A DNA stretch of 64,000 nt from a bacterium (GTDB lineage: Bacteria; Desulfobacterota; Deferrisomatia; Deferrisomatales; BM512). The translations under genes and the position numbers were made by a program. The notes under the pieces are model-generated. The model saw nothing but the letters and a program-made list of their open reading frames with translations. It searched no databases and was not told the origin of the DNA. Location: NCBI GenBank assembly GCA_004322275.1, contig SCTA01000015.1:1-64000 (forward strand). Reading direction: 5' to 3'. Position 1 is the first letter of the stretch. The number at the start of each line of letters is the position of its first letter. Shown here piece by piece: positions 35,162 through 44,290 of the stretch.

Positions 35162-36175
35162 ATGAAGCTTAATATTCCGGGACTCAGATGGTCCTATATG
35201 GTTTTGGCTTGTGCAATAATTCTCACGTTCGGCTCCGCCGAAGCGCAGGCTTTCCGCAACGTAAAGACGGGCGACAAGACGCCTTCCTTCAAAGCCGTCG
35301 TCGCCGGCGGCGGAGGCTCGGTGGAATACACGCCTCCCACGGAAGAGGCCATAGTGCTCTCTTTCGTCCGCCAGGGTCAGGACAAGTCGAGCGACCTGGT
35401 TCGCGACCTCGCAAGGATCGACCCCGCGTTAAAGGCGAAGATTCAGGTTCTGGTCCTCGTCGTAAATCCGGGAGACGGCGACCCGGTAGCCTGGGCAAAG
35501 GGGCTGGGGGCGGATTTCCCCATCCTCGTGGACGAAAACGAAAAGAATTACGGGCTCTTCGGCATAGTGGTAGCGCCGGAGACGGCCGTTATCGCTCCCG
35601 ACGGCACGCTCAAAAACTCTTTCAGCGGCTACACCTCCTCCCTCAAGGTCTCGCTTGAAAACGAGCTTCGCGCCGTGCTCGGCATGGCCACCGACGAAAA
35701 GGCCGCGAAGGGCGCCGAGGTCAACATATCCCCCGAGCGAAGAAAAGCCATGCGCGAACTGCAGGAAGCCAAAATGCAGATCAAGCGCAAGATGAAGTCC
35801 AAGGCCGCGCCGAAGGTTAAAAAGGCGATCGAGGAGGACAAGACTTTTGTAGAAGCGTACCTGCTTCTGGGCGATCTTCTGATCGAAGAGGCCGCGACCC
35901 TCGACGAAGCGGAAGGGGCCTTTAAAAAGGTCGTCGAACTCGAACCGAAAAATTCGATGGGGAAGGTCGGCCTCGCCAGGGTAAAGGCCAAGAGGGGGCA
36001 GTACGAGGAGGCCGCCGCGGAACTGGAAAAGACGGCGATGGTAAGCCCCGACTCCGGAATGATGTACTACTACCTGGGGATGATGCACGAAGCGGCGGGA
36101 AAAATGGACAAGGCCGCGCTCGCCTATCGCAAGGCGCTCGAAAAGATACTTGAAGAAAAAGAATCCAAGGATTAA
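35162..36175 (+). CDS. exported thioredoxin-like/TPR protein lacking CxxC
   Basis: 337 aa, GGAG upstream. A signal peptide (ILTFGSAEAQA) is followed by a TlpA/peroxiredoxin-like domain (VKTGDKTPSFKAVVAGG, IVLSFVRQGQDKSSD, FPILVDENEKNYGLFGIVVAPETAVI). The usual Cys pair is replaced by VRQGQDKS, so no thiol redox chemistry is expected. Residues 190-337 carry three TPR-like units (EAYLLLGDLLIEEAATLDEAEG; KRGQYEEAAAELEKTAMVSP). Likely a periplasmic scaffold working with the cytochromes encoded upstream. It ends before a hairpin at 36209-36239. Confidence 0.85.
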   Translation: MKLNIPGLRWSYMVLACAIILTFGSAEAQAFRNVKTGDKTPSFKAVVAGGGGSVEYTPPTEEAIVLSFVRQGQDKSSDLVRDLARIDPALKAKIQVLVLVVNPGDGDPVAWAKGLGADFPILVDENEKNYGLFGIVVAPETAVIAPDGTLKNSFSGYTSSLKVSLENELRAVLGMATDEKAAKGAEVNISPERRKAMRELQEAKMQIKRKMKSKAAPKVKKAIEEDKTFVEAYLLLGDLLIEEAATLDEAEGAFKKVVELEPKNSMGKVGLARVKAKRGQYEEAAAELEKTAMVSPDSGMMYYYLGMMHEAAGKMDKAALAYRKALEKILEEKESKD

Positions 36176-36208
36176 AAGAGACATAGCGCCAGCAAGATTG
36201 ATGGCATG

Positions 36209-36239
36209 CACGGGCGGCACGCTGGGGCGGACGCCCGTG
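36209..36239 (+). terminator. hairpin after the TlpA-like/TPR gene, possible terminator
   Basis: CACGGGCG and CGCCCGTG form an 8-bp stem around a 15-nt loop. The following run is TGTGACGTTTT, only weakly U-rich. Confidence 0.4.
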
Positions 36240-36292
36240 TGACGTTTTAAACAAAAAGAGTCTGCTTAACCTTTTTTACGGGCATTACTGAT

Positions 36293-36682
36293 ATGGCGGG
36301 TACCTGGCTGATTTATCAACTTGCGTGGCTCCTCGGAGCAGCCGCGGTTTACCTCGTCCTGGAGCGGCTTGAGGTCGAAAGCCGTTACAAATGGGGCGCC
36401 TTTTTCGGCGTTCTCACCATCGACGTGGGCTACTATTTCGCCAAAGCCGTAATAAACGGCGAAGAGAGCATAGCCGATCTCGTCGAGCTTCTCTGGGACT
36501 GGAACTTCGTAAATATAGGCGTGGCCGCGCTGATAATAATCATCGTCGGCAGCGGCCTTATCAGGACGAAATACAAAGGCGTAATCTGGGGAGTCGCCAT
36601 TGCCGTTCTCTGGGCGGCTCTTCACGTGGGCATCGGCCGGCACGAATGGGGCGAGGTTTTCTTCAACGGAACCCTCCTCTGA
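36293..36682 (+). CDS. small four-helix membrane protein, unknown
   Basis: 129 aa with about four hydrophobic segments (7-25, 36-52, 73-93, 99-115), no Cys and few charged residues in the helices. One His-rich end (HVGIGRHEWGE) could bind haem or metal. It sits between the TlpA-like/TPR gene and the polyferredoxin gene, so a role as membrane subunit of the same redox system is reasonable but unproven. I do not recognise the family. Confidence 0.75.
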   Translation: MAGTWLIYQLAWLLGAAAVYLVLERLEVESRYKWGAFFGVLTIDVGYYFAKAVINGEESIADLVELLWDWNFVNIGVAALIIIIVGSGLIRTKYKGVIWGVAIAVLWAALHVGIGRHEWGEVFFNGTLL

Positions 36683-36797
36683 CTAAGCTGCATAGGGGTC
36701 GGGTGACTCCAGGCAGATTTGAATGCAGGTTCGGTAAAGGGATTGGTCCGCTGAAATTTTTTTGCTGGCTTCGGCAGTAAGGTTCAAACGGGGATAT

Positions 36798-37637
36798 ATG
36801 CGACTTCGGCGTTTTTTCCAATTGGGCTCCTCGGTAGGCATCAACAGCTACTTCAAAGGGTTCACCACGCAATCCGTCTGCCAGACGCAGTCGAAATCCA
36901 TCTGCGTTCCGGTGCTCAACTGCTACGCCTGCCCCTCGGCGCTGTTCTCCTGCCCGATAGGGACGATGCAGCACTTCATGGTCGTCCACGCCATACCCTA
37001 CTACGTCATCGGCTTTCTCGGGCTCATAGGGACCGCCATCGGGCGCATGCCCTGCGGAACCCTCTGCGCCTTCGGCTATTTTCAGGATCTTCTCTACCGG
37101 CTCTCCTCCGTTAAGGTCCGCATTCCGGCCTTCATGCGTCCTTTCCGTTACTGGGTTCTGGTTATTCTGGTGATTGTCCTGCCCTGGATGACGGCGGAAA
37201 ACTGGTTCTCGAAGCTGTGCCCGATGGGTACTCTCATCGGGGGCCTTCCCTGGGTCACGATAAGCACAGACGTCCGTTCGATGATAAAAGATCTTTTCTG
37301 GATAAAGGTCGCGATGCTCATCTTCTTCAGCGTCTCCGCCGTGGTGGCGAAGCGGCCCTTCTGCCAGATAATATGCCCGCTCGGCGCGTTTCTCGGCCTC
37401 TTCAACCGCTTTAGCCTGATACGGCTTAAGTGGGACGCCGACAAATGCACCCACTGCAAAAAATGTCAGGAGCTTTGTCCGATGGACATCGCCGTCTGGG
37501 AGGGCGAGAACACCGGCCACTGCATCAGGTGTCTGGATTGCACCGATTGCGAGGCGATAACGGCCTGCACCGTCTTCACCGGCGCCAGGGCTTCGGCGGA
37601 GCTTAGGGAAAAACCGGTTCCCCAGGAAACTTTTTGA
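36798..37637 (+). CDS. NapH/NosR-like membrane polyferredoxin
   Basis: 279 aa from ATG 36798. Several helices, with conserved Cys-Pro turns: CYACPSALFSCPIGTMQHF, MPCGTLCAFGYFQDL, LCPMGTLIGGLP and ICPLGAFLGLFNR, as in NapH/CcoG-type proteins. The C-terminus has two ferredoxin-type clusters: CTHCKKCQELCPMDI and CIRCLDCTDCEAITAC. It should pass electrons across or along the membrane between quinol or cytoplasmic carriers and periplasmic acceptors. Context suggests the multihaem cytochrome as partner. A similar protein is encoded near msrB (55156). Confidence 0.9.
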   Translation: MRLRRFFQLGSSVGINSYFKGFTTQSVCQTQSKSICVPVLNCYACPSALFSCPIGTMQHFMVVHAIPYYVIGFLGLIGTAIGRMPCGTLCAFGYFQDLLYRLSSVKVRIPAFMRPFRYWVLVILVIVLPWMTAENWFSKLCPMGTLIGGLPWVTISTDVRSMIKDLFWIKVAMLIFFSVSAVVAKRPFCQIICPLGAFLGLFNRFSLIRLKWDADKCTHCKKCQELCPMDIAVWEGENTGHCIRCLDCTDCEAITACTVFTGARASAELREKPVPQETF

Positions 37638-37741
37638 GGAATCCGCCCAATGGAGGCGCCGGGCCTCCCTGCGGAACCCGGACAAACCGTACCCTGGATG
37701 AACCCCGGATTTCCCCGCAGCGCCGGGGGGATAAATAGAAA

Positions 37742-39244
37742 ATGCCCCTCTCCAGTTCGCTGAACGTAAAAATCAACGTCGCAATAGCGGCCGCGCTGGT
37801 CATAGTACTCGGCGTCTCGGCCTACCTTACCCTTTCCGAACAAAACAGGCAGGCCGAAGAGAACACCAAGGCCAAGGCGCGTCTCCTGACACAGGCGGTC
37901 ACCAACATCATCCGCATGGACATGGAGAGCCAGAACGAAAAGGACCTCGAAAAGATAATAAAGGTCCTCGGGCAGTTCCGCGAGATAGAGACCCTCCGCA
38001 TTTTCAGCGCCGACGGGCTGATACTCCACTCCGCCGACTCGGCGGAGACCGGCAGCAATATAGACGAACTGGTCATGAACGTCTTCATGAGCGGGGACAT
38101 GTCAAAGCCCTTCCGTAGCGGCGTGGAGGATCACCGATCGATGTGCCGCGTCGAGGTGATGAAAAACGAGCCCCAGTGCCACCGCTGCCACGGCAAGGAC
38201 ACGGAAATAATCGGAGTCCTCGAAGTGTGCCTCTCGATGGCGGCGATGGACGCCCAGATCGAGCGCAACGCCCGCTTCATGGTCATCTCAACCCTGCTTA
38301 CCATACTCGTGGTCTCTCTTTGCATCAGCCTCCTGACGACGGCGATGGTCAACAGGCCCATTTCCTCGCTTATGAGCGTCATGAGAAAAGCGCAATCCGG
38401 CAAGCTGGCCGATCGCGTCGAACTCAGATCCAACGACGAGCTCGGCAAGCTTTCGGAGTCCTTCAACGAGATGCTTTCGAGACTGGAAATAGCGGAAAAC
38501 GAGATGAAGCGCCTTCACGCCGAGCAGATGAGCAGGGCGGAGCGCCTCGCCTCTATCGGCGAGATGGCGGCCAGCGTCGCCCATGAAATCAAGAACCCCC
38601 TCGCGGGGCTCTCCGGGGCGACGCAGGTTCTCGCGGGCACCTTCAAGGAGGACGATCCCAGAAACGAAGTCCTCCGAGAGATGCTCAAGCTCACCGGAAG
38701 GCTGGACAAGACGATCAACGACCTTCTGAACTTCGCCCGCGTCAAGCCGCCGGAATTCGGGTTGGTGAACCCCAACGACATCATCGAGGAGGTGCTCTTC
38801 TTCGCCGGGAGGGACTCCAGGGAAACCCCCTGCGAATTCGTGCGCAAGCTCGACCCCAGGATGATGGAGATACCGCTTGATTCCAACCAGATTCAGCAGG
38901 TCTTTTTAAACCTCGTCATAAACGCGAGGCAGGCCAGCAAGCCGCACGGAAAGATAACCGTCAGCTCAAACGTCACCCCGAAGGGGCCGCTTCCCGACGT
39001 GGTTCCCCACGGCGAATACGTCGAGGTTTCCATATCGGACGAGGGGAGCGGAATCAGCCCCGAGGTCGTCGCGGAAATGTTCAAACCCTTTTACACCACC
39101 AAAGTACAGGGCACCGGGCTGGGACTTTCTATCAGCAGGAATATAATCGAGTCGCACGGCGGTATAATGGGAGTTGTAAGCAAGGAGGGAGAGGGAACCA
39201 CCTTCTTCGTCTGGCTTAGAAAAAATCATGAGGAGGTAGTCTGA
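37742..39244 (+). CDS. sensor histidine kinase with a periplasmic CxxCH haem site
   Basis: 500 aa. TM1 is about 10-31 and TM2 about 178-201, with an extracytoplasmic domain between containing CHRCH at 146-150, a c-type haem attachment site. A HAMP domain follows (about 202-255). The dimerisation domain has SVAHEIKNPLAGLSG with phospho-acceptor His281. The ATPase domain has the N box (NLVINARQAS), G1 (DEGSGISPEV), F (FKPFYTTK) and G2 (GTGLGLSIS). It should sense redox state or a gas through the haem. No response regulator gene is adjacent. It overlaps the OmpA gene by 1 bp and follows the polyferredoxin gene. Confidence 0.92.
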   Translation: MPLSSSLNVKINVAIAAALVIVLGVSAYLTLSEQNRQAEENTKAKARLLTQAVTNIIRMDMESQNEKDLEKIIKVLGQFREIETLRIFSADGLILHSADSAETGSNIDELVMNVFMSGDMSKPFRSGVEDHRSMCRVEVMKNEPQCHRCHGKDTEIIGVLEVCLSMAAMDAQIERNARFMVISTLLTILVVSLCISLLTTAMVNRPISSLMSVMRKAQSGKLADRVELRSNDELGKLSESFNEMLSRLEIAENEMKRLHAEQMSRAERLASIGEMAASVAHEIKNPLAGLSGATQVLAGTFKEDDPRNEVLREMLKLTGRLDKTINDLLNFARVKPPEFGLVNPNDIIEEVLFFAGRDSRETPCEFVRKLDPRMMEIPLDSNQIQQVFLNLVINARQASKPHGKITVSSNVTPKGPLPDVVPHGEYVEVSISDEGSGISPEVVAEMFKPFYTTKVQGTGLGLSISRNIIESHGGIMGVVSKEGEGTTFFVWLRKNHEEVV

Positions 39245-40530
39245 TGAAACGGCTCCTTACCGTTGTATTTCTGGCAACTCTTTTCGCCGCGGGCTGCGGG
39301 GTAAAGCAGGAGATTTATCAGGAAGAACTCCTCCGCGCGAGAAACGCCGAGGCTGCCAGCGAAGACCTCTCCATACAGCTTGAAAACGCGCAGAAAAAGA
39401 GCGCTGCCGCCGAAACGGAAGCCGCCGCTCTTAAGGCGCGGCTGGCCGAGGTTGAAAAGGAACTCGACCTCGCGAAAAAATCGACGGGGGAGACGGGCGA
39501 GAGGCTCGGCGCGTGCCAGCGCGAAAGAGAAGAGGCCCTTGCCGCCCTCGACGCCGCCAAGAAGACGATTCTCGACGGCGACAGGGAAGCGCGGGAGCTC
39601 CGCGCCAGAATCGACAAGCAAAAGGCCGAGGCCGAGGCTGCGGGCCGCGCCTGCGACGAGAGGGTCGAATCGGTTCAGGCCCTGATGGAAAAGGCGAGGG
39701 GGCGGATTACCTCGATGGAAGCCGAGCGCAGCGTCCTTCTGGAAGAGAAGGAAAGGCTCCGGCGCGAAAAGGAAGAGAAGGTCGAAGAGATCTCGGAGAC
39801 CTACAAAGGGCTCATCGAGAGCATGAAGGCCGAGATGGAAAAGACCTACGTCGGGCTCCTCGAAAATATGAAGACCGAGATTGAGAAGGGGCAGATCACC
39901 ATCTCCAACCTTAAAGGCCGCCTGACCGTCAACGTAGTGGACGAGATACTCTTTCCCTCCGGCAGTTCGGTGGTGAAGGAAGAGGGCAAGGCGGTGCTGA
40001 AAAAGGTGGGCGACGCCCTCGCTTCCGCCTACGACAAGGCTATAATCATCGAGGGACACACCGACAACGTCCCCATCGGCGGCGCTCTCGCCAACCGTTT
40101 TCCCACCAACTGGGAGCTGTCCACCGCCAGAGCCGTCAGCGTGGTGCGCTTTCTGGCCGACGAGTCCAAAATCAACCCCGTCAGGCTCAGCGCCGTAGGG
40201 TACGGCGAGAACCGGCCCGTGATGAGCAACGAAACCCCGGAGGGAAAGGCGAAAAACCGGCGCATAGAGATAAAGCTGGTGCCGCTCGAACCCGAGTACG
40301 TACAAAAGCCCCCCGCGCCTGCGGAGGCGGGCGTGAACGAGGCCGGAGCAGGGGCTTCCCCCGTTCCTCCGGCCACCCCCCCTGCGGCTGAAACGCCGCC
40401 TCCCGTTCCGGGGCAGGAAATTCCCCCGGCCTCAGAGCCCGGCGGCGAGACGGTTCCGGCAAAGCCGGAAATTCCCGCTCCCCCGGCAGGCGAGGTTCCC
40501 CCGGAAGGAACGGCCTCGCCGGCGCAATAA
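39244..40530 (+). CDS. OmpA-family lipoprotein with coiled coil
   Basis: 428 aa. The lipobox is FAAGC (Cys about 18). Residues 25-220 form a long Ala/Glu/Lys-rich coiled coil. The OmpA C-terminal peptidoglycan-binding domain follows (about 230-355): LFPSGSSVVKEEGKAVL, IIIEGHTDNVPIGG, NWELSTARAVSVVRFL and GENRPVMSNETPEGKAKNRRIEI. The last 70 residues are Pro/Ala/Glu-rich and disordered. It tethers the outer membrane, or a partner, to peptidoglycan. One-base overlap with the kinase suggests co-expression. Confidence 0.9.
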   Translation: MKRLLTVVFLATLFAAGCGVKQEIYQEELLRARNAEAASEDLSIQLENAQKKSAAAETEAAALKARLAEVEKELDLAKKSTGETGERLGACQREREEALAALDAAKKTILDGDREARELRARIDKQKAEAEAAGRACDERVESVQALMEKARGRITSMEAERSVLLEEKERLRREKEEKVEEISETYKGLIESMKAEMEKTYVGLLENMKTEIEKGQITISNLKGRLTVNVVDEILFPSGSSVVKEEGKAVLKKVGDALASAYDKAIIIEGHTDNVPIGGALANRFPTNWELSTARAVSVVRFLADESKINPVRLSAVGYGENRPVMSNETPEGKAKNRRIEIKLVPLEPEYVQKPPAPAEAGVNEAGAGASPVPPATPPAAETPPPVPGQEIPPASEPGGETVPAKPEIPAPPAGEVPPEGTASPAQ

Positions 40531-40573
40531 CCGGGCCGGGGAAGCCGGGTTTGCAGGGGGGAGATCCGCGCCG

Positions 40574-40628
40574 CCGGAGCCGGTCTTATGCTTTTAACTT
40601 GAACCGGCTGGCTCCGGTGTGGTATCCA
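40574..40628 (+). promoter_or_regulatory. hairpin and candidate promoter upstream of rpsB
   Basis: CCGGAGCC and GGCTCCGG (40574-40617) can form a hairpin, possibly the terminator of the OmpA gene. TTGAAC (40599-40604) and TATCCA (40623-40628) are 18 bp apart and could be the rpsB promoter. Both calls are weak. Confidence 0.3.
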
Positions 40629-40749
40629 TTACCGCTTCATCGTTTCTAACGACAGCGCTTTTTCTGACCGCCGGGTGGTGCCCTTTCAAAGGGTTGGCGG
40701 GCGGGATGACGAAAAGGCGTAAAAACACAACCACACGAAGGAGATTTTC

Positions 40750-41532
40750 ATGTCAAGCGTCACCATGAGAGAGATGCTCGAAGCCGGCGTTCACTTCGGG
40801 CACCAGACCCATCGCTGGAATCCGAAGATGAACAGGTACATCTTCACCGAGCGCAACGGAATCCATATCCTCGACCTTTCCCAGACGGTCAGACTCTTCC
40901 GCGCCGCCTACGACAAGGTCCGCAAGGTCACCGCGAAGGGCGGAAGGGTTCTTTTCGTCGGCACCAAGAGCCAGGCGGCCGACATCGTACGAGAGGAAGC
41001 GCTCCGCTGCGGCGAATACTACGTCAACCACCGCTGGCTCGGCGGCACCCTGACCAACTTCAACACCATCAAGCGCTCCATCGAGCATCTCATCGACATC
41101 GAGCGCAAGGAAGCCGACGGCACCCTGGACCTCCTCACCAAGAAGGAGCGCCAGAGCCTTCTTCGCGAGCGTGACAAGCTTGAGCAGAACCTCGGCGGCA
41201 TCAAGGAGATGAAGAATCTCCCCGGCGCCATCTTCATCGTCGATCCTGTCCGCGAAGGTATCGCCGTGCGCGAGGCGCAGCGCCTCGGAATAGCGGTCAT
41301 AGCCATTGCCGACACAAACTGCGACCCCGACCTTATCGACTTCCCGATCCCCGGCAACGACGACGCCATACGCTCCATAAAGCTTTTCACCTCCGAGATA
41401 GCCAACGCCGTCCTCGAAGGCAAGAGCGCGAGGAGCACCGGCGCCGAAGCCGCGCCCGAGTTTATTCCGCAGGCCCGTGAGGAGATTCCCTCTTCCGCCG
41501 CCGCGTACGCTGTGCCCGAAGACGAAGAGTAG
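40750..41532 (+). CDS. rpsB: 30S ribosomal protein S2
   Basis: 260 aa, AAGGAG 8 nt before the ATG. Unmistakable S2 sequence: [50 protein letters not shown], and [25 protein letters not shown]. It is slightly longer than E. coli S2, with an acidic tail ending EDEE. It heads the conserved rpsB-tsf-pyrH-frr run. Confidence 0.98.
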   Translation: MSSVTMREMLEAGVHFGHQTHRWNPKMNRYIFTERNGIHILDLSQTVRLFRAAYDKVRKVTAKGGRVLFVGTKSQAADIVREEALRCGEYYVNHRWLGGTLTNFNTIKRSIEHLIDIERKEADGTLDLLTKKERQSLLRERDKLEQNLGGIKEMKNLPGAIFIVDPVREGIAVREAQRLGIAVIAIADTNCDPDLIDFPIPGNDDAIRSIKLFTSEIANAVLEGKSARSTGAEAAPEFIPQAREEIPSSAAAYAVPEDEE

Positions 41533-41584
41533 GCAGCCGGAATAAAGCCAGTCCCGGGGAAAATTAAAGAAGTGGAGGATAAAA

Positions 41585-42238
41585 ATGAGCATTACCGCCA
41601 ACGACGTTAAACTCCTGCGCGAAGCTACCGGCGCGGGTATGATGGAATGCAAGAAAGCCCTCACCGAAGCAAACGGCGACATGGAAAAGGCCATCGAGTA
41701 CCTTCGCAAGAAGGGCATGGCCGACGCCGCGAAGAAAGCGGGCAGAATCGCCTCCGAAGGACTTGTCCACGCCTACATCCACGGCGGCGGCCGCATCGGA
41801 GTCCTTCTCGAAGTCAACTGCGAGACCGATTTCGTCGCCCGTACCGACAAGTTCAAGGAATTCGTGAACAACGTAAGCCTTCACATCGCCGCCACCAACC
41901 CCAGATGGCTCTCCGCCGAGCAGGCCGACACCGCCGCGATTGAGAAGGAAAGAGCCTTCCTCATCGAGCAGGCCAAAGAATCCGGCAAGCCGATGCCCGT
42001 CATCGAGAAGATGGTCGAAGGCCGCCTCCAGAAGTACCTCAAGGAGAACTGCCTCCTGAACCAGCCCTTCGTCAAGGATCCCGAGATCACCATCGGCGAT
42101 TACGTGAAGAGCATGGTCTCCGACATTAAGGAAAACATCCAGATTCGCCGTTACGTCCGGTTTGAGCTGGGCGAGGGTCTCGAAAAGAGAAGCTGCGATC
42201 TCGCGGCCGAAGTAGCAAAACAGATCAGCGAGGCGTAA
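41585..42238 (+). CDS. tsf: elongation factor Ts
   Basis: 217 aa, GGAGG upstream. The UBA-like N-terminus LLREATGAGMMECKKALTEANGD is typical. VLLEVNCETDFVARTDKFKEF gives the TDFV motif that inserts into EF-Tu to release GDP. Shorter than the E. coli protein (283 aa), with one core subdomain reduced, as in many bacteria. Second gene of the rpsB operon. Confidence 0.97.
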   Translation: MSITANDVKLLREATGAGMMECKKALTEANGDMEKAIEYLRKKGMADAAKKAGRIASEGLVHAYIHGGGRIGVLLEVNCETDFVARTDKFKEFVNNVSLHIAATNPRWLSAEQADTAAIEKERAFLIEQAKESGKPMPVIEKMVEGRLQKYLKENCLLNQPFVKDPEITIGDYVKSMVSDIKENIQIRRYVRFELGEGLEKRSCDLAAEVAKQISEA

Positions 42239-42244
42239 AAAGAG

Positions 42245-42976
42245 ATGGCCGGTGCTGAAGTTAAAAAAGCGGCCTACAAGAGGGTGCTTTTAAAACTCTC
42301 CGGCGAGGCTCTGATGGGACAGAAGGGCTATGGAATCGACCAGACGATAGTCGACCGCATAGCCTCCGAGGTTCTTGAAGTGCAGGCTATGGGCGTTGAA
42401 ACAGCCCTCGTGGTCGGCGGCGGAAACATCTTCAGGGGGCTCTCAGGGGCCACAAGGGGGATGGACCGTTCCACGGCCGACTACATGGGCATGCTGGCCA
42501 CCATAATGAACAGCCTCGCGCTCCAGGACGCCATCGAAAGGCAGGGGGGCGCCACCCGCGTGATGAGCGCCCTTCACGTCTCCGAGGTCGCCGAGAACTA
42601 TATCCGCAGGAGGGCCGTCCGCCACCTTGAAAAGGGGCGGGTGGTCATCTTCGCGGCGGGCACCGGCAACCCCTACTTCAGCACCGACACCGCCGCCGGC
42701 CTCCGGGCCATGGAGATCGGCGCGGACGCCCTTTTCAAGGGGACCAAGGTGGACGGGGTCTACGACAAGGACCCGATGAAACATCCCGACGCCGTCCGCT
42801 TTTCGCGTCTTACTTACCTCGACGTGCTTAACCGCGACCTTAAAGTTATGGACTCCACCGCGATATCCCTGTGCCGGGACAATAATCTTCCGATAGTCGT
42901 CTTCGACTTTACCGTTCCCGGCAACATCCCGAGGGTAATCGGCGGAGAAGACCTCGGCACCATAGTAGGAGGTTGA
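42245..42976 (+). CDS. pyrH: UMP kinase
   Basis: 243 aa. [39 protein letters not shown] and [14 protein letters not shown] are the conserved amino-acid-kinase motifs of PyrH. It phosphorylates UMP to UDP in the cytoplasm as a hexamer regulated by GTP and UTP. It starts 6 bp after tsf, with a weak ribosome site, and ends 4 bp before frr. Confidence 0.97.
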   Translation: MAGAEVKKAAYKRVLLKLSGEALMGQKGYGIDQTIVDRIASEVLEVQAMGVETALVVGGGNIFRGLSGATRGMDRSTADYMGMLATIMNSLALQDAIERQGGATRVMSALHVSEVAENYIRRRAVRHLEKGRVVIFAAGTGNPYFSTDTAAGLRAMEIGADALFKGTKVDGVYDKDPMKHPDAVRFSRLTYLDVLNRDLKVMDSTAISLCRDNNLPIVVFDFTVPGNIPRVIGGEDLGTIVGG

Positions 42977-42980
42977 CAAC

Positions 42981-43547
42981 GTGGCCCAGACACCTCAACA
43001 GGTTATTTCCCAGACAACCTCGAACATGGAAAAGGCGATAGAGGCTCTCGAACGCAACTTCGGCCGCGTGCGCACCGGCAGGGCCAGCCTTACCCTTCTT
43101 GACGGGATACGGGTCGATTACTACGGCACCCCGACGCCGATAAGTCAGGTCGCCGCGCTCTCCATCCCCGAGCCGCGCCTCATAGTGGTTTCGCCCTGGG
43201 AGGCCAAGATGGTCTCCGCCATCGAAAAGGCGATACTGCAATCCGACATGGACATAACGCCCTCCTCGGACGGCAAGGTCGTCCGCATACCGATACCCAA
43301 GCTCAGCGAAGAGCGCAGAAAAGACCTCGTCAAGGTCGTCCGCCAGATGACCGAGGAGGCGAAGGTCGCCGTCCGCAACCTTCGCAGGGACGCCAACGCG
43401 GTTCTCGACAAGATGCAAAAGGACAAGCTCCTCAGCGAAGACGACAACCGGAAATTCAAGGACGAGATTCAGAAGCTGACGGACGACTTCGTGAAAAAGG
43501 CCGATGCGGCGCAGAGCGCGAAGGAAGCCGAAGTTCTGGAAGTGTAA
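42981..43547 (+). CDS. frr: ribosome recycling factor
   Basis: 188 aa, GTG start after AGGAGG. The family core is clear: RTGRASLTLLDGIRVDYYGTPTPI, DGKVVRIPIPKLSEERRKDL and VAVRNLRRDANAVLDK. It splits post-termination ribosomes with EF-G. The start of uppS lies 8 bp downstream. Confidence 0.97.
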   Translation: MAQTPQQVISQTTSNMEKAIEALERNFGRVRTGRASLTLLDGIRVDYYGTPTPISQVAALSIPEPRLIVVSPWEAKMVSAIEKAILQSDMDITPSSDGKVVRIPIPKLSEERRKDLVKVVRQMTEEAKVAVRNLRRDANAVLDKMQKDKLLSEDDNRKFKDEIQKLTDDFVKKADAAQSAKEAEVLEV

Positions 43548-43554
43548 AGACTCC

Positions 43555-44286
43555 ATGCCGAAATCGAGGGGAGAGGAAAGCCACGTTCCGCGCCATGTCG
43601 CCATTATCATGGACGGCAACGGGCGTTGGGCGGCGGGCAAGTTTCTCGGGCGCATACGCGGGCACATCGCCGGCGTAGGCGCGGTCAGAAAGGTCGTCCG
43701 CGCCGCCAGCGACGCGGGGGTGCGCTACCTCACCCTTTTCGCTTTCTCCTCGGAGAACTGGCAGCGGCCGAAGCCCGAAGTCGAGGCGCTGATGCTGCTG
43801 CTGGAGAGAAATCTCCTCGCGGAGGCGGAGGAACTGGCCAGGGAAGGGGTCCGGGTACGGATTATCGGAAAGCTCGACGATCTCCCGAAGGGAGCGGCCA
43901 GCGCCGCGAGAAAGACCGAGGAGATTACCGGTGGCGGCCGCAAGATGGACCTTCTGCTCGCAATCTCCTACGGCGGCAGGCAGGAGATACTCGACGCCGT
44001 AAAGAAAATCATAGTCGACGGGGTAAAACCCGAAGAGATTAACGAAGAGACCTTCCGCCAGCGCCTCTACGCCCCCGACGTGCCCGATCCCGATCTTCTG
44101 ATACGGACCAGCGGAGAGATGCGCATCTCGAATTTCCTTCTCTGGCAGCTAGCCTACAGCGAGCTTTACGTAACAGACGTTCTGTGGCCCGATTTTGACG
44201 AAGCGGAGTTCAAAAGGGCGCTCGACGTCTTTGCCTCACGGGAACGGCGCTTCGGCAAAACCAGCGAACAGCTGACAAGGGACTGA
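43555..44286 (+). CDS. uppS: undecaprenyl diphosphate synthase
   Basis: 243 aa from ATG 43555. HVAIIMDGNGRWA holds the catalytic Asp, followed by GHIAGVGAVRKVVRAA, TLFAFSSENWQRP and the C-terminal DLLIRTSGEMRISNFLLWQLAYSE. It condenses isopentenyl diphosphate into the C55 lipid carrier for cell-wall and O-antigen synthesis. In the rpsB operon just before cdsA. Confidence 0.97.
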   Translation: MPKSRGEESHVPRHVAIIMDGNGRWAAGKFLGRIRGHIAGVGAVRKVVRAASDAGVRYLTLFAFSSENWQRPKPEVEALMLLLERNLLAEAEELAREGVRVRIIGKLDDLPKGAASAARKTEEITGGGRKMDLLLAISYGGRQEILDAVKKIIVDGVKPEEINEETFRQRLYAPDVPDPDLLIRTSGEMRISNFLLWQLAYSELYVTDVLWPDFDEAEFKRALDVFASRERRFGKTSEQLTRD

Positions 44287-44290
44287 ACTC

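Noticed and set aside
37638-37741. GC-rich palindromic segment between polyferredoxin and kinase genes
   Set aside because: Some inverted repeats (CTGCGG/CCGCAG) exist, but pairing is patchy and does not match repeat types A-C.
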